A DNA stretch of 58,352 bases from Terrilactibacillus laevilacticus (GCF_006517395.1 NZ_VDCY01000017.1:1-58352); one strand, 5' to 3'; numbered from the stretch's first letter, positions 15,673 to 24,140 are shown. Notes: a model not told the origin generated them from the letters alone. Translations and numbers: made by a program.

Positions 15673-17073
15673 TCAACTTTTTTGCATTTTTCCTTTAAGT
15701 TTGACTTGATAATAAACTAATAGGATCACTAACCAGCCTATCCCACCAAAGACTGAGATTCTCGTTAACGGCGATGTGATAATCGCAATGAGAGCTGTAA
15801 TCAAGATGAGAAGTCCGATAATCGGGACAGTCGGCCATAGTTTAATAGGATAATGTAGTGATTTATTTTGTTGGTTAGCTTTTCGTCTAAATAGTAATTC
15901 ACTGACTAAGATCACACCCCACGTCCAAAGCGACGCGAAAGCTGATGCACTTGTAATCCATACATAGACATTATCTGGTGCCAAATAAGTAATGAAGACA
16001 CCGATCGAGATTATGGCTGCGGTGATCCATACAGCGACATGAGGAACGTCGTTTCGGTTCAGTTTGGTAAAGTTGTTAGAGTAGTACCCCTTCTTTGCCA
16101 TTCCGAAAAGCATACGGCTTCCACCATACACGCCGGTATTACTCGATGAAAAGGCAGACAAAATGATAATTAAATTAACCAATCCTGCGGCAAACGGAAT
16201 GCCAATTTTTGTGAACATCAAAACATAAGGACTGGCACTTTTCTCTAAGATATACGTCCATGGAAAGGCACAAAGCATAATGAAGATCGAGCCAATATAA
16301 AATAGAGAGATTCTTAACGCAACTGTTTGAAACGATTTTTTCAAAGTGACTCTTGGATTATGCGATTCCCCTGCTTCAACCGCCAGTGTTTCAATACCGC
16401 TATAGACTTGAACGACAAGTGAAATCGTGGCTAACACACCTAAGATCCCGTTTGGTAAAAAGCCGCCATTTGACCAAAGATTCGTTAACCCAACAGCCTG
16501 TCCGTGGTTAAATACACCGGTTAGAATGATAAGAGCACCGAATGCCATAAATACGGTGATCGCCATGACTTTTAAAATAGCAAACCAATATTCTAGTTCA
16601 CCAAATATTTTGACGGTAAGAAGATTTGAAAGTGTAAATAGAACTAACGCAATCAGTCCAGGGATCCAGGCTGGGAAGCTCGGGTACCAATATTGAACGA
16701 GCTTTCCTATGGCAGCGAGTTCGGACATGACGGTCGCGACCCAATAAAACCACCACATGCCTGATGTTAAAAAACCCATCCGGTCTCCCATATACTCTCC
16801 AGCAAAATGACTAAATGAACCCGAAATCGGATTTTCCATCGTCATTTCACCTAAACAACGCATCACAATCGCCGCTAATATCCCGCAAAACACAAAACTA
16901 ATTAAAACACCCGGACCTGCCAGCTTCACCGCTGTTGCCGATCCGTAAAACAAACCAACTCCGATAACGCCTCCAAGAGCAAGCATTTGAATATGTCTTT
17001 TCGATAAACTCCGTTCCAGTTCTTTCTCGCCTTTCGTTTCTTCAACCCATTCTTCTTTTAACTTGGCCTGCAT
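15673..17073 (-). CDS. Amino acid permease (AAT/APC family)
   Basis: A twelve-helix transporter of about 466 residues of the amino acid-polyamine-organocation superfamily, close in length and motifs to GabP and aromatic amino acid permeases. The N-terminal signature is LSKRHIQMLALGGVIGVGLFYGS (family pattern R-H-I-x-M-I-A-L-G-G-x-I-G). The conserved NP-x-x-T/SFSHFAGEYMG segment follows in helix 2-3, and SGIETLAVEAGE sits in the central loop. Preferred start ATG at 17073, eight bases after GGGAGG. It lies 31 bases downstream of the aminotransferase and just ahead of the dehydrogenase, so it presumably imports the amine those two enzymes use. The substrate is not provable from sequence. Confidence 0.85.
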   Translation of the reverse strand: MQAKLKEEWVEETKGEKELERSLSKRHIQMLALGGVIGVGLFYGSATAVKLAGPGVLISFVFCGILAAIVMRCLGEMTMENPISGSFSHFAGEYMGDRMGFLTSGMWWFYWVATVMSELAAIGKLVQYWYPSFPAWIPGLIALVLFTLSNLLTVKIFGELEYWFAILKVMAITVFMAFGALIILTGVFNHGQAVGLTNLWSNGGFLPNGILGVLATISLVVQVYSGIETLAVEAGESHNPRVTLKKSFQTVALRISLFYIGSIFIMLCAFPWTYILEKSASPYVLMFTKIGIPFAAGLVNLIIILSAFSSSNTGVYGGSRMLFGMAKKGYYSNNFTKLNRNDVPHVAVWITAAIISIGVFITYLAPDNVYVWITSASAFASLWTWGVILVSELLFRRKANQQNKSLHYPIKLWPTVPIIGLLILITALIAIITSPLTRISVFGGIGWLVILLVYYQVKLKGKMQKS

Positions 17074-17110
17074 CTTCATGACCTCCCTCTATAAACAAGA
17101 TAGATTTCGA

Positions 17111-18466
17111 TTAAAACAAATAGGTATGATCAACCCAAGTCAACACTTCATCTAAGATTGGCAGAGTTTCTAGTAACTGTTCTTTCGTCATGATGAGTGG
17201 AGGACAAATATTGATGTTATTTTCACGTCCAAAGGTCGAGAACCCTTTTTCTTTTAATTTGCCCATGATGGTTGACATAATGTTGTTAGATGAACCATAG
17301 GGCACAAGAGGCTCACGTGTCGCTTTGTCTTTGACGAGTTCAAGTGCAGAGAAGAGTCCGATATATCGAACATCGCCCACACATGGATGTTTTTCTTTCA
17401 TGTCTTCTAAAAATTCACCTAAATACTGTCCAACTTCATTGACATGATCTAATATGTGATGTTCGTAGTAATAATTAACCGAAGCAACGCCTGCGGCACA
17501 GGCTAATGTATGACCGCTATACGTTAGGCCGCATTGCAGAACGTTTTCTTCAAAATATTTGGAGATCTCTTCGCTTACAATGACACCGCCGAGCTGAACG
17601 TAGCCGCACGTCACACCTTTTGCAAAAGTAATTAAATCCGGTTCGATACCCCAATGTTGGAATGCAAACATTTTTCCTGTGCGACCAAACCCAGCCATCA
17701 CTTCATCACAAATCATTAAAATACCATATTGATCACATAACTTTCTAACGCCTTGTAAGTAACCTTCTGGAGGAATGATGACTCCATTCGCACCTGTAAT
17801 ACTTTCTAGTAAAATAGCCGCAATGGCATTCGGTCCCTCATATATGATCTGTTCTTCTAATTGATGAAGATAATAGTCAGTCGCCTTTTCTTCATCTGCA
17901 AATTTAATTTTTTCATGATAGATATATGGATCGAAAAATTTAATGAAACCGGAAGCTGCAGGATTTTCGGCTGCAAATCGTCTAGGATCACCAGATGCGT
18001 TAGCGGCGCCTAAAGATGCGCCATGATATGATCTATATCTGCTTAAAATTTTACTTTTACCTGTAAACATACGAGCCATTTTGATCGCATTTTCATTTGC
18101 TTCTGCTCCGCCATTCGTAAAGAATACTCTTGAATAATTGTCACCTGCAATATCCACTAACATTTTCGCTAATTTTGCTTTAGGCTCCGTCGCATAAGCC
18201 GGTGCCATAAAAGCCATTTTGTCGACTTGCTCATGAATCGCATTGATAATTTCTTTATTGTTGTGACCTAAGTTGGTACAAACTAATAATGAACTCATAT
18301 CGGTATATCGTTTACCTTCGTAATCCCAGAAATAAATGCCATCTGCTTTTTCAATTGCTAAAGCCTTATTCCCTTGTTTTGACCATGAATGCATCACATA
18401 ATCTTTATCCAATTCTTGAATTTCTCCACCAGTTAATTTTTGATTAATATTTAAAACATCAACCAT
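17111..18466 (-). CDS. Class III aminotransferase, candidate taurine--pyruvate aminotransferase
   Basis: A PLP-dependent omega-aminotransferase of 451 residues. Visible class III features are TNGGAEANENAIKMAR (PLP phosphate contact), SYHGASLGAANASGD, the ICDEVMAGFGRTG segment with the conserved aspartate, and the PLP lysine in LITFAKGVTCGY. The N-terminal YVMHSWSKQG and the SSLLVCTNLGHNN segments remind me of taurine:pyruvate aminotransferases (Tpa). With a permease, an iron alcohol dehydrogenase and a TauE exporter next to it, I infer that it removes the amino group of taurine to give sulfoacetaldehyde. Beta-alanine or GABA transaminase are alternatives. First gene of the operon; ribosome site GGAGGGA before the ATG. 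Confidence 0.83.
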   Translation of the reverse strand: MVDVLNINQKLTGGEIQELDKDYVMHSWSKQGNKALAIEKADGIYFWDYEGKRYTDMSSLLVCTNLGHNNKEIINAIHEQVDKMAFMAPAYATEPKAKLAKMLVDIAGDNYSRVFFTNGGAEANENAIKMARMFTGKSKILSRYRSYHGASLGAANASGDPRRFAAENPAASGFIKFFDPYIYHEKIKFADEEKATDYYLHQLEEQIIYEGPNAIAAILLESITGANGVIIPPEGYLQGVRKLCDQYGILMICDEVMAGFGRTGKMFAFQHWGIEPDLITFAKGVTCGYVQLGGVIVSEEISKYFEENVLQCGLTYSGHTLACAAGVASVNYYYEHHILDHVNEVGQYLGEFLEDMKEKHPCVGDVRYIGLFSALELVKDKATREPLVPYGSSNNIMSTIMGKLKEKGFSTFGRENNINICPPLIMTKEQLLETLPILDEVLTWVDHTYLF

Positions 18467-18494
18467 TTGATTATCCCTCCATTTTTATATAAAT

Positions 18495-18567
18495 TTTCAG
18501 TCAGATAAATATCGTTCTTTGTGATCAAGCACATAACCCACCGGCAGGTTATGTTAATTGACTGAAA
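18495..18567. promoter_or_regulatory. Nested inverted repeats in aminotransferase leader
   Basis: An outer repeat TTTCAGTCA (18495-18503) / TGACTGAAA (18559-18567) encloses an inner one, CATAACC (18532-18538) / GGTTATG (18547-18553). The first copy of the 18-bp operator-like motif sits inside it. It could be a structured leader or a cluster of protein-binding sites. No riboswitch class is recognised. Confidence 0.4.
18518..18535. promoter_or_regulatory. Operator-like motif, copy 1
   Basis: TTTGTGATCAAGCACATA. It matches 16 of 18 positions with the sequence at 18693-18710. Both lie in the divergent region between the aminotransferase operon and the SET gene. Confidence 0.55.
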
Positions 18568-18692
18568 GGGTAGCTAACCTTTATCAAAAAACGCTGAGTT
18601 AAACAATTAAGGATTATATTATTAAATTTTTACTATACAAATCATTATATATTTTTAGAATTTTATTACAATAAGACTATAGCTTAAGAATT

Positions 18693-18710
18693 TTTGTGCT
18701 CGAGCACATA
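18693..18710. promoter_or_regulatory. Operator-like motif, copy 2 (palindromic)
   Basis: TTTGTGCTCGAGCACATA, whose core TGTGCTCGAGCACA (18695-18708) is a perfect 14-bp palindrome. Candidate binding site of the PucR regulator encoded in the same cluster (inference). Confidence 0.55.
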
Positions 18711-18799
18711 GGGAATCTAAAGGAAGAGAATTTTTTTGCCTTCATCATACAAGACATGTTACAGTTAATTAGAAATTAATGAAAGCGTAGGTAAGGTTT

Positions 18800-19183
18800 A
18801 TGATCGAAGTGAAAAGTTCTCCCATTAGTAATGGAGAATTCAATAGAGGCGTTTTTGCGACTTTCGATATAAAAAAAGGAACGCTGATCCATGAAGCACC
18901 CGTTATTGCGTATCCAAATGAGCAACATGAACATATCGAAAAAACATTACTAGGGGATTATGCTTTTCAGTATGGCATTCATCATTCGGCGATTCTTCTA
19001 GGCTATGGCATGCTGTTCAACCATTCTTATGAACCGAATGCCCACTATAAGATTAATTTTGACCATCACACATTTGACTTCTATGCCTATCGAGACATAA
19101 AAGCGGGCGAAGAGATTTTCATCAACTATAACGGTGATGTCGATAACAAAGATCCTTTATGGTTTGAGGATGAAGAAGATTGA
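18800..19183 (+). CDS. SET domain protein (putative lysine methyltransferase)
   Basis: A 127-residue protein made of little more than a SET domain, the fold that transfers methyl groups from S-adenosylmethionine to lysine. Visible signatures are NRGVFATFDIKKGTLI (GRGVFA-like N-flank), the pseudoknot pair MLFNHSYEPNA (N-H-S) and GEEIFINYNG (E-E-x-x-x-x-Y). There are no cysteine-rich pre- or post-SET regions. Small stand-alone SET proteins occur in many bacteria and their substrates are mostly unknown. It is transcribed divergently from the aminotransferase operon and followed by a strong hairpin. ATG start with only a weak AGG upstream. Confidence 0.85.
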   Translation: MIEVKSSPISNGEFNRGVFATFDIKKGTLIHEAPVIAYPNEQHEHIEKTLLGDYAFQYGIHHSAILLGYGMLFNHSYEPNAHYKINFDHHTFDFYAYRDIKAGEEIFINYNGDVDNKDPLWFEDEED

Positions 19184-19225
19184 ACCTCTCACAACTGAAG
19201 TCGCGAGTTACAGCTGATTCATAAA

Positions 19226-19267
19226 ACAAATCCACCTTGTTCATTTCTTAGAATAAGGTGGATTTGT
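19226..19267. terminator. Bidirectional terminator
   Basis: 13-bp perfect stem ACAAATCCACCTT / AAGGTGGATTTGT between two convergent genes. The minus-strand reading is followed by TTTT, so it serves mainly the membrane-protein operon and probably also the SET gene. Confidence 0.75.
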
Positions 19268-19298
19268 CATGATTACTTTAGATGGAAATCGTTCACTA

Positions 19299-19757
19299 TC
19301 AAAACTTACCTATAAATCTAAAACTCAATTCTGCCATGATCGTAGAAATAACGAAGGTTCCTGTATAAACTACGAACGAGATAACGACGATTCTCCATCC
19401 TAACTTTTTAAATTGATTTAAGTCTTTGCCAAATGATAAACCTGCATAGGCTAGTATAGGTGTGGCCAAAGCTAAAAAGTTGACGTTTCCTGTTTCTTTA
19501 GTTATCCATTCACTTCCAGGAAAGATTTTTGTTGTGACCAATAAAGCGATTAAAGAAATATAGATAACTGCAGGTAAGTTAATGGGCAATATCTTCTTTA
19601 TTCCCCAACCTACAATGGTTATAAGAACAATGATTAACATACCAGGTAGAGCTTTAATGGGTGAGACATGATATCCCGCCCAATTACCTAATAATGCAAT
19701 AATTCCAATAATGATATATGTTAAGATCATATCTTTCATTTTTAAGTTATTTTCCAA
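19299..19757 (-). CDS. Small membrane protein paired with DUF3100 protein
   Basis: About 152 residues with four to five hydrophobic segments. I do not recognise a named family, although the pattern resembles one half of a transporter. The preferred start is TTG at 19757, eight bases after GAGGGG and 13 bases beyond the DUF3100 stop. An in-frame ATG at 19814 lies inside the upstream gene without a ribosome site. The tight coupling suggests that it forms a complex with the DUF3100 protein. The C-terminus ends near the bidirectional terminator. Confidence 0.6.
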   Translation of the reverse strand: MENNLKMKDMILTYIIIGIIALLGNWAGYHVSPIKALPGMLIIVLITIVGWGIKKILPINLPAVIYISLIALLVTTKIFPGSEWITKETGNVNFLALATPILAYAGLSFGKDLNQFKKLGWRIVVISFVVYTGTFVISTIMAELSFRFIGKF

Positions 19758-19770
19758 TGCCGTCACCCCT

Positions 19771-20595
19771 CTATGTTTTAATGTTTTTAATCTCGTTTCT
19801 GTGTTTTCTACCAAGGATTGGGTTTAACTTATTATATAAAAATTCTGTAAGTGGTAAAGATATGAATACACAAATATACGTTCCTAATAATGTCGTAATA
19901 AGGTTAGCGCCACCTGAGAATACTGCTATAGTACCTGCCTGCTCGGGATAAATGGTAACTAGCGTTCCTGTGACTGCCGCCATCATACTCCCTGATCCAA
20001 CACCCGCTCCCATCGCCAAAGAAAGTGGATGAAAAATATCAAGTTTAGCGATGACACTTGTGAGGAGTGACAAATAAAGTGCGCCAAAAAGGGTTCCACA
20101 CACATAAACTCCTAAAGCTCCTCTACCTTCAGGTGAATCTGAACGATATTTTTCAGAAATAATAGCGAGATTGGGTTCTCTATCAATTGAAAAAGTGGCT
20201 CCGATCGTTTCTCTTTTCATTCCTATCAACAAGGCAATTGGAAGACCTAAAATAATGGTTCCTAAGATATGTCCAGCCTCTTGCAAGAGTAGGGGGATAC
20301 CAGATTTAAATAGTTCCATCAATTGTGGTCCCATCATTGTCCCTAACTTAGCAATAAAAAGCATAAACGAAATACCTAATATATTAGCTGAAATTTGCAT
20401 TTCTTTCTTTTTTAAAATTTTAAGTTTAGGAATGCTCATGATTGATCCAATAATTAATGCATATAGCATAGGAAATAAAGTAATCGTACCAATACCTAAG
20501 CCGAGTTCATGTACACCGATAAGTTCTGAAACACAAACCAAAATCAAAACAAACAGATGAACCTTCCAACTGAACATCGATGGCTTTGCACTCAT
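19771..20595 (-). CDS. DUF3100-like membrane protein
   Basis: A 274-residue polytopic membrane protein with about eight hydrophobic segments, glycine-rich in the last third (LAMGAGVGSGSMMAAVTG), a pattern I associate with the DUF3100 family of presumed transporters. No substrate is known for that family; relatives elsewhere sit beside amidohydrolases, which are absent here. Ribosome site AGGAGAGA before the ATG. First gene of a two-gene unit with the small membrane protein. The leader contains a terminator-like hairpin at 20725-20767. Confidence 0.6.
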   Translation of the reverse strand: MSAKPSMFSWKVHLFVLILVCVSELIGVHELGLGIGTITLFPMLYALIIGSIMSIPKLKILKKKEMQISANILGISFMLFIAKLGTMMGPQLMELFKSGIPLLLQEAGHILGTIILGLPIALLIGMKRETIGATFSIDREPNLAIISEKYRSDSPEGRGALGVYVCGTLFGALYLSLLTSVIAKLDIFHPLSLAMGAGVGSGSMMAAVTGTLVTIYPEQAGTIAVFSGGANLITTLLGTYICVFISLPLTEFLYNKLNPILGRKHRNEIKNIKT

Positions 20596-20724
20596 AATAT
20601 CTCTCCTTTTATTTTAATTTTCAATATTTATTACAAGTTAAGTTTACAATTAGTTTACTGAATATGTCCTCCCCCCTTTTCAGTCTTTTTTCATGTCACC
20701 CCTTTCTAATCATTTAAATAAAAA

Positions 20725-20767
20725 GCACCTTCCTATTTAGTAAAATGATTACTAATAGAAAAGGTGC
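20725..20767 (-). terminator. Hairpin in DUF3100 leader, terminator or attenuator
   Basis: Stem GCACCTT / AAGGTGC extended by TATTTAGTA / TACTAATA with a bulge. On the minus strand it is followed by TTTTTATTT. It lies about 130 bases upstream of the DUF3100 start. Confidence 0.5.
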
Positions 20768-20768
20768 A

Positions 20769-20871
20769 GATTATATCATAACGAAAAAAACTCTTGTAAT
20801 CAACTCTTTTAGAGATTTGCGTATAAAAGTAGTAGATATTGATAGATTTATTGAAAAAACATATGCTATTA
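20769..20871 (+). pseudogene. Gene fragment interrupted by MITE copy 2
   Basis: About 34 codons reading INSFRDLRIKVVDIDRFIEK in an open frame that runs into the MITE. The only upstream ATG (20745) is inside the hairpin and lacks a ribosome site. It might be the tail of a small DNA-binding or excisionase-like protein, but I cannot support this. Confidence 0.2.
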
Positions 20872-21090
20872 GAGGTTGTTTAAAAAGTCACCAAATGATA
20901 AGCTACGAATCCTCGGCGCCCGCTTGTTTTTCCGGTCCTCATGTAGTGGATACGAGAAGATCGCTGGCTAAAACCGCTCACGTCCTGTGGCTGGCGCCTT
21001 AATCTACCACAACGCAAGGAATGCCGGTCCTCAAAACAGCGCCGCTCTTAGCCTTCTTGCTTCTAATTTGTTACCTTTTTGAACACGCAC
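20872..21090. mobile_element. MITE copy 2 (219 bp)
   Basis: Same ends and same length as copy 1 (GAGGTTGTTT... to ...GAACACGCAC), with scattered substitutions inside. The flanking pentamers differ (TATTA and TTAAA), so the target duplication has been lost or the element recombined. Confidence 0.8.
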
Positions 21091-21098
21091 TTAAAGTG

Positions 21099-21128
21099 AA
21101 AAAAAGACCCCTTCCTTTGATTGGAAAG
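21099..21128 (-). terminator. Terminator of DGC protein gene
   Basis: On the minus strand CTTTCC pairs with GGAAGG, followed by GGTC and a run of seven T, about 30 bases after the stop codon. Confidence 0.6.
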
Positions 21129-21160
21129 CGTCCAAAAGTTTTTCAATGGCTATTAAATGA

Positions 21161-21517
21161 TTATTTTATAAGTTCCATTATTTGGTCGTAAGCTTGCATC
21201 GTAAGCTCAGGATCAGGATCTTCGCCTTTTTTCTTCGGTACATTAAAATTAGATAGTATATAATGATGCTTTGGTTCAACGTCATGTCTAGCTAATGAAT
21301 GCTTGCAACAGGCTAATGGACAACCATCAATGGCAATGATATCACGTCCAGATTTTGCTGTTCTAACAAGCGGTTTAACATCTCCGCCTACTCCGGCAAT
21401 ACATGACATTTCAGCAATTCCTTCACGATCCATTTTTATCGCAATTGTATTAGCCGTTTGTGCAGCTGAAGAACATCCAGAACATGAATAGACAAGAGGT
21501 AAATCTGTTTTTTTCAT
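21161..21517 (-). CDS. DGC-domain putative zinc-binding protein
   Basis: A 118-residue cytoplasmic protein with three cysteine motifs: YSCSGCSSAAQ (residues 10-20), MSCIAGVGGD, and IDGCPLACC containing the Asp-Gly-Cys triad for which the DGC family is named. Members are thought to bind zinc or other metals through these cysteines; no reaction is established. It is on the same strand as the ArsP-type permease upstream, but a terminator lies between them. A truncated paralogue remains at 2064-2200. Because selD and selU follow just beyond the permease, a role in thiol, selenium or metalloid handling is conceivable but unproved. Confidence 0.78.
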   Translation of the reverse strand: MKKTDLPLVYSCSGCSSAAQTANTIAIKMDREGIAEMSCIAGVGGDVKPLVRTAKSGRDIIAIDGCPLACCKHSLARHDVEPKHHYILSNFNVPKKKGEDPDPELTMQAYDQIMELIK

Positions 21518-21785
21518 TGTGGTACTCTCCTCACACCTCTATTTTTGTTTAAGCAGGAATCTATTTTCTTTTTAAATTAAGTTGCTGCTTATATCTAACA
21601 AATTAGTTTTATAGTAAGTAATTGACTAAAAAAAGTCTGTGAGGAAAATCACCTTTTTATGGCAACAGTTTACCACGCTGTCACTAAAAAGACATAGTTG
21701 AAGTCTGAAAATGCAACTTACTTTTTTGACTTTTAAAACAATCTCTTTTTACCATGTTTTTCCCATTAAACGACTTAATAAAAAA

Positions 21786-21824
21786 CCTAGAGACAAGACA
21801 CTTTTACCATGTCGAATCTCTAGG
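21786..21824 (-). terminator. Terminator of ArsP-type permease gene
   Basis: Stem CCTAGAGA / TCTCTAGG; the minus strand continues into TTTTTTATT. Located 24 bases after the permease stop. Confidence 0.75.
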
Positions 21825-21847
21825 CTTTCTACTAATATATCTAAATC

Positions 21848-22909
21848 TTATAAGACTAGCTTTCCTATCAATCCACTAACCACTCCAAGAACAACCACCG
21901 AAATCACCACAAAACCTAACACTTTCTTAGGAAGTGACTTAGCAACGATTAATAACGATGGTAGACTAATGGCAGGTAATGTGATTAGGAGTGCTGCCGC
22001 CGGTCCACCACCAAGTCCTATAGACATAAACGTTTGGATGATTGGAATTTCGGCAGCTGTTGGAATGACAAAAATCATGCCGGCAATTGCAAAAATAAGG
22101 ATTGCAAGTAGGCTATTAGCTGATGCATCACTTAATTGCGGGAATAACCAGACCCTTGCTGCGCCTAATAGAAATACTGATAAAACATATGCTGGAACAA
22201 TGTAAAGAAGCATACTTCCTAAACTTTTTAACCATTTGACTAAAAAGCTACCTTCTGGTTTTTCATCAGTCATGATTTTATCAAGGTCAATAGGCTCAGC
22301 ATCTTTCACAAAGCGATTAGCCAAATAGCTTACTCCAAAAGTTAGAATAAATCCAAATATAAGACGCATTAGAGTAAACTTCCACGATAAAACAAACGTC
22401 ATAAAAATGAGTGTAGCCGGATTAATCATAGGGTTTCCAATCCAAAAGGCCAATGCGGCACCGACTGAGACATTCTTTTTACGAAGACCAACCGCCATCG
22501 GAGCGGCACAGCAGGTGCACATCATGCCAGGAACAGAAGCGAGTCCAGCAATCGCCGTGCTACCGAATGATGTTTTTCCAAGGACTTTTATCAGCCATTG
22601 GGTTGGCAATAATACTTGAATTAAAGATCCGAGTAGAATACCAAGGGCGGCTGCTTTCCATACGGACTCAAAATAAACAACCGCATAATCCCAAGCCGAA
22701 TGCCATGATAACGTCTCATCGGAAAGATTCCCCAATATGGAAGAACCTATTGAATGAGTATGGGCCGCTAAGAATGATTTGCTATAATAAGGCAGCCATT
22801 TTACATAAAGTAATCCAGCAGCCGCAATAAGTATAAAAGTAACGACAAACCAAATCAATTTTCGATTTTCGGATGGTCGTTGCTGAGGTGTTGTGTCTAG
22901 TTGCGACAT
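21848..22909 (-). CDS. ArsP/DUF318-type permease
   Basis: An eight- to ten-helix membrane protein of 353 residues in the permease family that includes ArsP (organoarsenical efflux) and YraQ. The hallmark segment PGMMCTCCAAPMAVGLRK, with its vicinal cysteines in a membrane loop, is present, and GNPMINPATLIFM follows. The loop FVKDAEPIDLDKIMTDEKPE separates the two halves. Start ATG at 22909 with AGGAGGGG; the longer frame to 22945 has no site. It is divergent from selD across a region with a large inverted repeat. ArsP relatives move thiol-reactive metalloid species, so a selenium or arsenic substrate is possible here (inference). Confidence 0.8.
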   Translation of the reverse strand: MSQLDTTPQQRPSENRKLIWFVVTFILIAAAGLLYVKWLPYYSKSFLAAHTHSIGSSILGNLSDETLSWHSAWDYAVVYFESVWKAAALGILLGSLIQVLLPTQWLIKVLGKTSFGSTAIAGLASVPGMMCTCCAAPMAVGLRKKNVSVGAALAFWIGNPMINPATLIFMTFVLSWKFTLMRLIFGFILTFGVSYLANRFVKDAEPIDLDKIMTDEKPEGSFLVKWLKSLGSMLLYIVPAYVLSVFLLGAARVWLFPQLSDASANSLLAILIFAIAGMIFVIPTAAEIPIIQTFMSIGLGGGPAAALLITLPAISLPSLLIVAKSLPKKVLGFVVISVVVLGVVSGLIGKLVL

Positions 22910-22946
22910 GTTACCCCTCCTGTATGTTAATTTTAAAGACAACATA

Positions 22947-22991
22947 TTATATCATAAATTCATCCAATTTTTCTCAATATATATGATATAA
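22947..22991. promoter_or_regulatory. Inverted repeat between permease and selD
   Basis: Perfect 9-bp arms TTATATCAT (22947-22955) and ATGATATAA (22983-22991), 27 bases apart, in the divergent control region. It could be two half-sites of an ArsR-type or similar repressor. A TTGACA at 23033-23038 may be the -35 of selD. Confidence 0.4.
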
Positions 22992-23090
22992 AAGTTGAAT
23001 TTTATTCGCTTCAATTTGGAAATTTCCCTTTATTGACAGTGTGTTTTATAATAAAACTATATCTAACTCGTTTTGAAAGGTTGTTTTCAT

Positions 23091-24140
23091 ATGACAGAGA
23101 CACATTCTATAAAGCTAACTTCCCTATCATCTAAAGGAGGCTGCGGTTGTAAAATTGGACCTGCGGACTTATCACAAGTTTTAAGAGACTTGCCAAAAGC
23201 GGCTCCAAATCCAAATTTACTCGTCGGCCTTGATACAAGTGATGATGCTGGGGTTTACCGATTAAATGATGAACTTGCGATTGTTCAGACTGTAGACTTC
23301 TTTACACCGATTGTTGATGATCCCTATTCTTTTGGACAAATTGCGGCAGCGAATGCCATAAGTGATATCTATGCGATGGGTGGAACACCTCTAACCGCAT
23401 TAAATATTGTTGCCTTCCCTATCTCAACATTGGACAAGGATATTTTAAAGGAAATTCTTCGAGGTTCAGCCGATAAATTGAAAGAAGCCGGCGTCACCCT
23501 TGTCGGCGGCCACTCTATCGATGACAAAGAACCAAAATTTGGACTAGCTGTGACAGGAACAATCCATCCAGATAAAATTCGTGCCAATACCGGCGCCAAA
23601 CCCGGAGATAAACTGATCTTTACAAAACCGATTGGTGTTGGCATCTACTCGACTTCTATTAAAAAAGATCTCTTAACCGAGGAAGAAATTGCTCGTGTGA
23701 CAAAGGTCATGTCCACTTTAAATAAAACGGCTTCCGAAACGATGGCGCCTTATGACGTTCATGCTTGTACCGATGTCACCGGTTTCGGATTACTTGGACA
23801 TGCCTCCGAAATGGCGAAAGGCAGTCAATCTGGTCTTACCATTTATAAAGATCAAGTACCTTCCTTGCCTAGACTTAGAGAGCTTGCTGAAGCTGGTGCC
23901 GTCCCAGGTGGAACAAAGAATAACTTTAAACACCTTCAAGGAGATGTCACTTTCCCAAACACCATGGATCAAATCGATCAATGGATATTGTGTGATGCTG
24001 TGACATCTGGCGGTCTCTTAATTTCCGTTAGCGAAAAAGAAGCGAATGACTTACTATCTGATTTACAAAGAGCAGGTGTACCAGCCAAATTAATTGGTGA
24101 AGTCACTGAGGAAAATCCTGGACATATCACAGTCTTATAA
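23091..24140 (+). CDS. selD: Selenide, water dikinase
   Basis: Makes selenophosphate from selenide and ATP, the selenium donor for all known selenium-modified macromolecules. 349 residues. The N-terminal active-site loop GGCGCKIGP carries cysteine, not selenocysteine, at the catalytic position. The following GLDTSDDAGVYRL and VDFFTPIVDDPYSFG match the ATP-metal site, and DVTGFGLLGHA is the conserved central motif. Start ATG at 23091 with GAAAGG upstream. It lies directly before selU on the same strand, and no selA or selB is in the window. The visible use of selenophosphate is therefore tRNA 2-selenouridine. Confidence 0.95.
   Translation: MTETHSIKLTSLSSKGGCGCKIGPADLSQVLRDLPKAAPNPNLLVGLDTSDDAGVYRLNDELAIVQTVDFFTPIVDDPYSFGQIAAANAISDIYAMGGTPLTALNIVAFPISTLDKDILKEILRGSADKLKEAGVTLVGGHSIDDKEPKFGLAVTGTIHPDKIRANTGAKPGDKLIFTKPIGVGIYSTSIKKDLLTEEEIARVTKVMSTLNKTASETMAPYDVHACTDVTGFGLLGHASEMAKGSQSGLTIYKDQVPSLPRLRELAEAGAVPGGTKNNFKHLQGDVTFPNTMDQIDQWILCDAVTSGGLLISVSEKEANDLLSDLQRAGVPAKLIGEVTEENPGHITVL

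Noticed and set aside
21711-22205. 164-codon plus-strand frame
   Set aside because: Antisense to the well-supported ArsP-type permease and its terminator; low-complexity residue pattern of a shadow frame.
23033-23052. TTGACA and TATAAT as selD promoter
   Set aside because: They are only eight bases apart, so they cannot form one sigma-A promoter; TTGACA may pair with a weaker -10 further downstream.
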